Shown: in pieces, positions 1 to 4,079 of the stretch | Numbering within the stretch: position 1 is the first letter of the stretch | How the letters are laid out: each line of letters starts with the position of its first letter | Assembly: GCF_902493215.1 (NCBI RefSeq) | Contig: NZ_CABUOL010000038.1 | Location: 1-5,405, forward strand | Direction of reading: 5' to 3' | Length of the DNA stretch: 5,405 nt | DNA from: an uncultured Mediterranea sp. | Lineage (GTDB): Bacteria; Bacteroidota; Bacteroidia; Bacteroidales; Bacteroidaceae | Notes under the pieces: model-generated | Seen by the model: only the letters and a program-made list of their open reading frames with translations | What the model was told of the DNA's origin: nothing | Database searches by the model: none | Made by a program: the position numbers and the translations under genes

Positions 1-622
1 CGGAGGGTTTGGGGGCGGCAGCCAATTCTTCATTCTTCATTCTTAATTCTTCATTAAAAAGCCTCTCCTCGTCCAGGTAAAGCACATACCCCTCCGGCAC
101 CACGAACGACGAACGGGCATAATCCTTCACACTGGCATCGTAATTCGCATCGCCCATCTGCTGGGACATCCACCGCTGTGCCTCGGCCAGGTCCATCCCT
201 GCGGGGATGATGAAGAACAGCCGCAGCCCCTCCGTGCTGGGCGTGATGTGGGCCAGCACCACGTAGCGCATCACGCCCCTGCCCTCCAGCTCCGCCCGCT
301 TCTGCTCCCAGTAGCCGCGGGGATTGGGTAGGTGGTCCACGTCGTACATCGACAGGCCGCTGGGCACAGCGTCGGCGTTCAGCCGCCGTCCGTTGCGGAA
401 GGTGGCGTGCGGCGTGAAGATGGGCAGCCGCTTCTTCAGCCCCGCCTTCAGTGTGTCATACTCTTCCTTCGTCAGCTCGCCGCGAAGGCACTTTTCCTTT
501 CCGTCCGCTATCTCGGCGCAGACCTCCGCCACCAGCTCCGAACGCATCGCCTGGTGGAACAGCTCGGGGGTGCACTCCCGCACCACCCGGCTCCTTACGT
601 TATTGCTTATTCCGAACTTCAT
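1..622 (-). CDS. VirE_N / BT4734-like primase-type protein, N-terminal 207 residues (runs off left edge)
   Basis: This is the first 207 codons of a larger protein cut by the window edge; the start is the ATG at 622-620. Residues 65-180 read like the BT4734/VirE N-terminal domain, a primase-like module usually joined to a further DNA-processing or helicase domain. The supporting signals are LPIFTPHATF (66-75), a hydrophobic strand ending in D94-V-D96 (like motif I, DxD, of archaeo-eukaryotic-type primases), T127-P-S-T-E-G-L-R-L-F-F (like the SxSGxG strand motif) and D162-A-S-V-K-D-Y-A-R170 followed by a strand and YLDEERLF. The usual G and basic/His residue of the second motif are altered (STEGLR), so catalytic activity is uncertain. 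Residues 190-200 (NEELRMKNEEL) come from a 7-bp DNA repeat and form a likely helical linker to the missing part. It is the last visible gene of a leftward operon. Family assignment is from recalled motifs, not a search. Confidence 0.75.
   Translation of the reverse strand, partial: MKFGISNNVRSRVVRECTPELFHQAMRSELVAEVCAEIADGKEKCLRGELTKEEYDTLKAGLKKRLPIFTPHATFRNGRRLNADAVPSGLSMYDVDHLPNPRGYWEQKRAELEGRGVMRYVVLAHITPSTEGLRLFFIIPAGMDLAEAQRWMSQQMGDANYDASVKDYARSSFVVPEGYVLYLDEERLFNEELRMKNEELAAAPKPS
22..55 (-). repeat. Heptamer repeat array inside the primase-like coding sequence
   Basis: About five tandem 7-bp units (plus strand CTTCATT, CTTCATT, CTTAATT, CTTCATT at 28-55, preceded by a partial unit from 22). 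Three units make 21 bp, so the array stays in frame and encodes a seven-residue repeat, NEELRMK then NEEL. The same unit type occurs outside genes at 732-799. Confidence 0.85.
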
Positions 623-628
623 TGCTTT

Positions 629-687
629 AATGGATAATGGATAATTGATAATGGATAATTGAAAATCTTCGTTAATTGATAATTGAG
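629..687. repeat. Heptamer repeat array just upstream of the primase-like start codon
   Basis: Units read AATGGAT, AATGGAT, AATTGAT, AATGGAT, AATTGAA (629-663), then after a 10-bp break AATTGAT, AATTGAG (674-687). The array stops 6 bp before the ATG at 622, so it occupies the leader where Bacteroidales ribosomes would bind. No TAnnTTTG promoter was seen between 623 and 797, so this gene is probably cotranscribed with the genes upstream. Confidence 0.8.
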
Positions 688-731
688 ACTATTCCTTCGT
701 GTAAATATTAAAGGAGGTTTTGAGCGAAGCT

Positions 732-799
732 AATGGAGAATTGAGAATTAATTTCGGCCGCATTCTTAATTTTCAATTCTCCATTTTCAATTTTCCATT
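732..799. repeat. Heptamer arrays in inverted orientation forming a 20-bp stem
   Basis: Three plus-orientation heptamers (AATGGAG, AATTGAG, AATTAAT; 732-752) face six inverted ones (CCGCATT, CTTAATT, TTCAATT, CTCCATT, TTCAATT, TTCCATT; 758-799). Bases 732-751 pair with 766-785 at 19 of 20 positions, the exception being a possible G-U, with a 14-nt loop containing CGGCCG. The last unit overlaps the TAA stop (798-800) of the 104-aa gene. The transcript between that gene and the primase-like gene would fold here, which could affect RNA stability or partly uncouple the two genes. There is no clear T-run typical of a terminator. Confidence 0.8.
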
Positions 800-1112
800 A
801 AATAAGCTCCGTGTCGAACACGCGATCCACAAAGTCGCTCGCCTGCCGGCTCTCGTCGATGAGCACGTCTGCCGGCGTGATGTCCGCCTCGTCCAGAGCG
901 ATGCGCAGGGTGAGCCGCACGTGGCTGTCGCCCACGCTGGCCCGTCCGTGGGGCAGTTTGATGTACTTGCTGCCGGGCCTCGACGCGCTGCGGCGATAGG
1001 CGTTGAAGTTGCCCTCCGTGGGGCTTACCAATCCCAGACTGCCCTCCAGGCGTCCGTTTCCGTTCATTAAAGCCTTGTAGGCTTCGTCGCTGATTTGAAT
1101 CTTTACGTTCAT
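798..1112 (-). CDS. Conserved-looking hypothetical protein, 104 aa, in the primase-like operon
   Basis: I do not recognise this family. The protein starts MNVKIQISDEAYKALM, resembling a strand followed by a helix. The middle is rich in Gly, Ser, Arg and Lys (about residues 18-62, including NAYRRSASRPGSKYIKLPHG), and the end is acidic and probably helical (ADITPADVLIDESRQASDFVDRVFD). There is no signal peptide, membrane segment or cysteine motif. The basic middle could contact nucleic acid, but that is inference. The start at 1112-1110 is the only ATG near the beginning and is preceded on the coding strand by an A-rich stretch, as is common in Bacteroidales. Its stop codon overlaps a heptamer repeat. 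Placement between an OB-fold-like gene and a primase-like gene suggests a DNA replication or processing role. The GC-rich codon use matches its operon partners. The antisense reading frame is taken to be a shadow. Confidence 0.7.
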   Translation of the reverse strand: MNVKIQISDEAYKALMNGNGRLEGSLGLVSPTEGNFNAYRRSASRPGSKYIKLPHGRASVGDSHVRLTLRIALDEADITPADVLIDESRQASDFVDRVFDTELI

Positions 1113-1152
1113 AGTCGTGTAATTTTTTTTTGATGTTGTGAATAGGGTTTTT

Positions 1153-1190
1153 GAGAGTTGAAAGTTGAGAGTTGAAAGTTGAGAGTTGAA
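1153..1190. repeat. GARAGTT heptamer tandem repeat
   Basis: GAGAGTT and GAAAGTT alternate for five units plus GAA, a 14-bp repeat present 2.7 times. It lies in the gap between the 92-aa and 104-aa genes, directly before a second array of different sequence but the same 7-bp period. Confidence 0.85.
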
Positions 1191-1195
1191 GTGGT

Positions 1196-1254
1196 GGTTA
1201 GCGGTTAGTGGTGAGCGGTGGGCATACTAACCGTTAACCGTTCACCGCTAACCG
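1196..1254. repeat. GGTTAGC-type heptamers, two inverted arrays spanning a stop codon
   Basis: Four units on the plus strand (GGTTAGC, GGTTAGT, GGTGAGC, GGTGGGC; 1196-1223) face four inverted units (CTAACCG, TTAACCG, TTCACCG, CTAACCG; 1227-1254) across 3 bp. The two arms are imperfectly complementary. The arms include the stop codon and the last residues (N-G-stop) of the 92-aa gene, so the array invaded or arose at that gene's 3' end. RNA from this stretch would form an imperfect hairpin between two operon genes. Confidence 0.8.
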
Positions 1255-1526
1255 TTCATCTTCACGATTTCCACCGCCAGAATGTCCTGAAACATCTGCC
1301 CGTTGTACTCGCGCGTCTGGAAGCGGAGGACGGCATACACCAGCTCGCCTGCATAAAACTTGCACGAGGCCAGCTGCCCCAGCATGGCTGCCACATACGT
1401 GTCCTCGTACTTGCCGCCCACTTCCTGCAACACGATGTTGCACTTCATCACCTGTCCGCTTTCGGCCTTCTGGCTCTGCACGGCGAAGGGTTCGCCCTGC
1501 GCTACGACTTTCATTAATTGCTTCAT
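1248..1526 (-). CDS. Small OB-fold-like (DUF3127/SSB-type) protein, 92 aa
   Basis: This is the promoter-proximal gene of the leftward operon. The strand-rich pattern resembles small OB-fold single-stranded-DNA-binding proteins of Bacteroidetes. In particular, residues 57-89 (FYAGELVYAVLRFQTREYNG, then QMFQDILAVEIVK) follow the G-[DE]-x-V, strand, REYNG-x-x-[FY]-x-D, strand pattern of DUF3127-like proteins. The first half has two strands (residues 5-16 and 26-35) with a K/Q-rich link. There is no acidic SSB tail; the protein simply ends MNG, and those last residues and the stop codon lie in a heptamer repeat. The start at 1526 is chosen over the in-frame ATG at 1514 because it is first and lies about 40 bp from a -7 box. 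Next to a primase-like gene, ssDNA binding is a reasonable role, but it is inferred from pattern only. Confidence 0.7.
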   Translation of the reverse strand: MKQLMKVVAQGEPFAVQSQKAESGQVMKCNIVLQEVGGKYEDTYVAAMLGQLASCKFYAGELVYAVLRFQTREYNGQMFQDILAVEIVKMNG

Positions 1527-1570
1527 ATTATATTGCCACGACGGGGATGGTTTGTCCGTCTTGACTGAGG

Positions 1571-1578
1571 CAAAGATA
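1571..1578 (-). promoter_or_regulatory. Bacteroides-type -7 box (TATCTTTG) for the leftward operon
   Basis: The minus strand reads TATCTTTG, matching the Bacteroidales TAnnTTTG consensus, and would start transcription near 1564, giving a leader of about 38 nt before the start at 1526. No TTTG -33 element sits 19-20 bp upstream (GCAA is found there), so the match is partial. Confidence 0.5.
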
Positions 1579-1638
1579 GGGCAAGGATGATGAATAATTG
1601 CGATATAATAATCTGATAATCAATGTATGTACAACCAA

Positions 1639-1689
1639 TCCGATGATTATGCGATGTTTTGTCCGATCCATCCGATGAAACTGTCCGAT
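1639..1689 (+). promoter_or_regulatory. Cluster of four TCCGAT motifs, candidate operator
   Basis: TCCGAT occurs at 1639, 1662, 1671 and 1684, all on the plus strand, with spacings of 23, 9 and 13 bp. Two copies extend to TGTCCGAT (1660 and 1682, spacing 22, about two helical turns). They lie midway between the two divergent promoters. Binding by the neighbouring regulator is inference. Confidence 0.4.
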
Positions 1690-1735
1690 AGCTATGGGAA
1701 GAGAAGGCAATCCATGGCAGAAGCGGCAGAGATAA

Positions 1736-1782
1736 AGTTATAATTTTATCAAAAACAAAGCTGAACTGCATAAAATATAACT
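1736..1782. promoter_or_regulatory. A/T-rich inverted repeat upstream of the Xre-gene -7 box, candidate operator
   Basis: AGTTATAATTTTAT (1736-1749) is matched by its inverted copy ATAAAATATAACT (1770-1782), differing by one base of length, across a 20-bp spacer. A shorter inverted pair (GATAAA 1731-1736, TTTATC 1745-1750) overlaps the left arm. The right arm ends 9 bp before the -7 box and would cover the -33 region, a fitting place for autorepression. Confidence 0.45.
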
Positions 1783-1791
1783 GAAAAACAT

Positions 1792-1799
1792 TATCTTTG
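1792..1799 (+). promoter_or_regulatory. Bacteroides-type -7 box (TATCTTTG) for the Xre/ImmA/PIN operon
   Basis: TATCTTTG matches TAnnTTTG and lies 28 bp before the Xre start codon, predicting a leader of roughly 20 nt. No good TTTG -33 element is present (only ACTG at 1765-1768), which suits a weak or regulated promoter. Confidence 0.6.
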
Positions 1800-1827
1800 C
1801 AAGCGGAAAACGTAACGCACAACTATC

Positions 1828-2166
1828 ATGACTCTCAATCAGATTATCGGCAAGAACCTTGCCAGCTACCGCCAACACCTTGGCTACTCCCAACAGGAGA
1901 TCAGTCAATATTTAGGTATCAGTCAACCGGCTTATGTCAAATACGAAAATGGAGACACCGTCGTGCCTATGGAAGCTATTGAAAAACTGGCAACGCTCTA
2001 CAATGTAGAAGAGTACGATCTGATGGAAGAAAATGCCGAACTGACACAAGCCAACGTTGCGTGTGCATACCGCAAAAACGGCGCCATAAACGACCTGGAA
2101 CAGATAGCCCAATTCCAGAAAATTGTCAAGAACTATATCCAGATGTGCAATGAGCTTGAGAAGTAA
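1828..2166 (+). CDS. Xre-family helix-turn-helix regulator, 112 aa
   Basis: This is a cytoplasmic DNA-binding repressor or antitoxin-type protein. Residues 6-65 form a Cro/C1-type HTH domain: IGKNLASYRQHLGYSQQEIS, then QYLGISQPAYVKYENG, with the recognition helix around S32-Q-P-A-Y36 and the conserved YENG turn. The C-terminal tail (about 78-112, ACAYRKNGAINDLEQIAQFQ then KIVKNYIQM) resembles the tail of Xre partners of ImmA/IrrE peptidases, which often end with a D-L-E-x-I-A-x-F-x-K-I-V-x-N-Y pattern. The ATG at 1828 is 28 bp after a TAnnTTTG box. The gene overlaps the next one by 17 nt, implying translational coupling. By analogy with ImmR/ImmA and DdrO/IrrE pairs, it probably represses its own operon and is relieved by cleavage through the adjacent peptidase. 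Cleavage and autorepression are inferred. Confidence 0.92.
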   Translation: MTLNQIIGKNLASYRQHLGYSQQEISQYLGISQPAYVKYENGDTVVPMEAIEKLATLYNVEEYDLMEENAELTQANVACAYRKNGAINDLEQIAQFQKIVKNYIQMCNELEK

Positions 2167-2896
2167 AAACGAATTGGAATGTCTGGCTACGCGCCTGCGC
2201 GAAGAGATGCACGTCACGACGAAAGATCCCGTACGTATTCATCAGATTCTGAAAGAGAAAAATATCTTGACCTGGTTTCGGAAGCTGGATGACAATTTTT
2301 CAGGTATGGCTATCCGTATCCAAGCAGATGATAGAAGCCGATACTTTATGCTGATCAATACGGCCCAGTCCTATGCCAAACAACGGTTCACCGCCTGTCA
2401 CGAGCTGTACCACCTGCTTTATCAAGAACAATTTACCGTATCGCAGAACAATGCAGGATTGTTCAACAAAAAGGAAACAGAAGAATACAATGCCGACCTT
2501 TTTGCCTCCTACCTGCTGTTGCCCGAAATGGGGTTGAAGGAATTGACGCCGGATAAAGAACAGGGTCGAAACAAAATCACACTTGCCACCCTGCTGAAAA
2601 TAGAGCAAAACTTCGGATGTTCGCGCAGTGCATTGCTCATGCGTCTGAAGGGGTTGGGATGGATTACCGACGAGGTTTTTGCCCGCTACCAGAAAGATGT
2701 CCGAAAATCGGCCATCGAATATGGTTACAGCACCAGGCTTTACGAACCGACCTGTCAGACGGAACTGGTTGGAGACTACAACCTGAAGGCACGGGCCCTG
2801 TATGATGCCGGACTCATTTCGCAGGCAAAATATTTTTCATTACTGGCCGATATGGGTCTTGACTTTTCAAAAGAACTGGGCGATGGCGAAGAATAA
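2150..2896 (+). CDS. ImmA/IrrE-family zinc metallopeptidase, 248 aa
   Basis: This is a cytoplasmic zinc peptidase of the COG2856 type. The metal site is visible: H84-E-L-Y-H88 in the helix FTACHELYHLLY and, downstream, E112-Y-N-A-D-L-F-A119 followed by YLLLP, which fits the family's E-x-x-A-[DN]-x-F-A...LLxP signature and supplies the third ligand. The strand before the helix (RYFMLINTAQSYAKQRF) also fits. Residues 145-170 resemble the helical segment after the catalytic domain, and residues 217-240 (ALYDAGLISQAKYFSLLADM) resemble the C-terminal extension found in many members. ATG 2150 is preferred to the upstream TTG at 2123 because it matches the family's beginning and leaves a short 17-nt overlap with the Xre gene. 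Related enzymes cleave Xre repressors (ImmA of ICEBs1, IrrE of Deinococcus), so the upstream protein is the likely substrate. The activating signal is unknown. Confidence 0.93.
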   Translation: MSLRSKNELECLATRLREEMHVTTKDPVRIHQILKEKNILTWFRKLDDNFSGMAIRIQADDRSRYFMLINTAQSYAKQRFTACHELYHLLYQEQFTVSQNNAGLFNKKETEEYNADLFASYLLLPEMGLKELTPDKEQGRNKITLATLLKIEQNFGCSRSALLMRLKGLGWITDEVFARYQKDVRKSAIEYGYSTRLYEPTCQTELVGDYNLKARALYDAGLISQAKYFSLLADMGLDFSKELGDGEE

Positions 2897-3434
2897 GGTC
2901 ATATTGATTGATGCGGATGTCATTTCGCATTTCATTGCTACCGGTCGCATTGACACGCTGACAACGATTCTCGCTCCCCATGCCGTCTATGTGGTGGACA
3001 ATGTGTACAAAGAAGCCACCTGGCACCCTACCGATTCCCAACGCAAAGCCAAAGTAGACGCCTGGATGACCCGCTGCAAAGTTTCGCGCATAGGCTTTCC
3101 CTATACGAACGACCATGTCAAGAAGGAATTCTTCCGCCTGAAGAAAGAAAGCCCGCTTTTGGGAGAAGGCGAAAGGGCCTGCATGTCGATGGCCCGTTTC
3201 GGGCATGAAGTGGTGGCCAGCAGCAATTTCAGGGATGTGGCCGACTATTGTGACGCATTCGGCATTGAATACATCGGCACCTTAGACATCCTGGCCATAG
3301 CATTGAACAAAGGCATCTACACACAAGAAGACTGCAATAACTTCATCGCCGACGCCATCAGTCTCAACAAGGCCCGGTTCCCCGTCAGCGACATCACTCG
3401 CTACACGCCGACACGCGACCTGAGCGATTTTTGA
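2883..3434 (+). CDS. PIN-domain nuclease-like protein (DUF3368-like), 183 aa, likely effector
   Basis: This is a probable RNA-cleaving or toxin-type protein. PIN signals in order: a strand with D10-A-D12 (VILIDADVISHF), E44 in VYKEATW, G94-E-G-E97-R-A (the GxGE helix start), and strand VVASSNFRDV (110-119), then IEYIGTLDILAIALNKG (128-144), which matches the GTLG-L...A...G ending of DUF3368-like PIN proteins. The third acidic site, usually a T/S-D-D stretch, reads S113-S-N-F-R-D118. Asn115 or Asp118 must serve there, so activity may be altered. ATG 2883 is chosen because it sits just before the first strand; the frame is open from 2802, but that extension lies wholly in the peptidase gene. 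The gene overlaps the peptidase by 14 nt, so the three are coexpressed. No separate small antitoxin is visible, so control would fall to the Xre/ImmA pair. The target is unknown. Confidence 0.82.
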   Translation: MAKNKVILIDADVISHFIATGRIDTLTTILAPHAVYVVDNVYKEATWHPTDSQRKAKVDAWMTRCKVSRIGFPYTNDHVKKEFFRLKKESPLLGEGERACMSMARFGHEVVASSNFRDVADYCDAFGIEYIGTLDILAIALNKGIYTQEDCNNFIADAISLNKARFPVSDITRYTPTRDLSDF

Positions 3435-3447
3435 AGAACCTGCCTCG

Positions 3448-4071
3448 TCACTTCTGAAACTCCGCTTTCAGCTTCATCACTCCCTTATACAAGCCGTCGT
3501 ATGCAATGCGGATGAAGCGGTCTATCTTATTCGGGTTTTGCATCATCTTGACAAACTGCTGGCGGGAAGCCCGCAAGTTGGTCACCTTAACCCTCTCTCC
3601 TTCTTGCAACCACTTGTTCCGTTCGGTGGAAATGGCATTGGCTATGCTCCTTGCACTGCAATTCAGCCAAGGTGAATCAGGAAACCACTTCTGCATCTGG
3701 CTGATGAATTCAACATCTTTTGTCTGAAAGTTCATCACCTCGGCATCGTCCAATGCAGCATGTAGCCAAAAGAGTTCATTTTTCCCCTGCAGTTGCTCCA
3801 ATGCCGAAGCTATCAGGTTGTGAAGCTGCCCAAGCCGTTCGGCTGTGGCAAATAGCGAAGGGGAAAAAATGAGGTTATTGAGGCTGGTGTCTTCTTGTTC
3901 TTCTTCCGCCATCTCTCCATCGTTCTGTATGGGGTTTGCCTCCGTCGCCTCCACGTGCATGTCGCCCTGCACGATGGTCTGGAACTTGATGTCCGTCATC
4001 TGGCAGCGGTCGAAGTAGATGCCGCCGTAGAAGTTCTTCACTTCCGTCTGTTGTTGCTTGTTGTCTTCCAT
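3448..4071 (-). CDS. Uncharacterised 207-aa protein, second gene of a two-gene operon
   Basis: I do not recognise the family. The N-terminus holds a polar stretch (MEDNKQQQ) and then a strand-like segment, residues 11-40, KNFYGGIYFDRCQMTDIKF and QTIVQGDMHV. An acidic low-complexity linker follows (48-62, with a run of Glu). The rest (65-207) looks all-helical, with LFATAERLGQLHNLIASALE (73-92), QKWFPDSPWLNCSARSIANA (127-146), STERNKWLQ (148-156) and a basic end, KIDRFIRIAYDGLYKGVMKL (182-201). There are no membrane segments, signal peptide or clear catalytic motif. ATG 4071 is chosen, 8 nt after the upstream gene's stop; the frame extends to 4278, but that part overlaps the upstream gene and looks like an out-of-frame shadow. 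The N-terminal strand segment resembles the C-terminus of the upstream protein, hinting at interaction. It converges on the PIN gene with a 13-bp gap and no obvious terminator. Confidence 0.8.
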   Translation of the reverse strand: MEDNKQQQTEVKNFYGGIYFDRCQMTDIKFQTIVQGDMHVEATEANPIQNDGEMAEEEQEDTSLNNLIFSPSLFATAERLGQLHNLIASALEQLQGKNELFWLHAALDDAEVMNFQTKDVEFISQMQKWFPDSPWLNCSARSIANAISTERNKWLQEGERVKVTNLRASRQQFVKMMQNPNKIDRFIRIAYDGLYKGVMKLKAEFQK

Positions 4072-4079
4072 GTCTGTTG

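Larger units (their letters stand above)
1527..1827. other. Divergent control region between the leftward operon and the Xre operon
   Basis: These 301 bp hold no credible gene; the minus-strand frame open across it has no family features and would overlap both promoters. It contains a -7 box facing each way (1571-1578 minus, 1792-1799 plus), a TGTA-TG-TACA palindrome at 1624-1633, four TCCGAT copies between 1639 and 1689, and an A/T-rich inverted repeat at 1736-1782. One repressor, most simply the adjacent Xre protein, could control both directions. Confidence 0.6.

Noticed and set aside
720..1070. Plus-strand frame of 116 codons preceded by AAAGGAGG at 710-717
   Set aside because: The spacing to a TTG start looks good for a Shine-Dalgarno site, but Bacteroidales rarely depend on such sites. 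The frame is antisense to the 104-aa gene and begins in heptamer repeat sequence, and its translation shows no family features.
1153..1254. Possible CRISPR-like or telomere-like repeat array
   Set aside because: The units are only 7 bp, directly adjacent without spacers and degenerate, so they are tandem heptamers and not a CRISPR array.
1523..1822. Minus-strand 99-codon frame across the control region
   Set aside because: It overlaps both divergent promoters and the candidate operators, has low-complexity composition and no recognisable features.
2123..2149. TTG start of the peptidase gene 27 nt upstream
   Set aside because: ATG 2150 fits the family's length and gives a smaller overlap. 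The added residues lie inside the Xre gene and look unrelated.
3454..3471. CTGAAA/TTTCAG hairpin near the convergent gene ends as a terminator
   Set aside because: The 6-bp stem lies inside the coding end of the 207-aa gene, has little GC and no following T-run in either direction, so it is not convincing.
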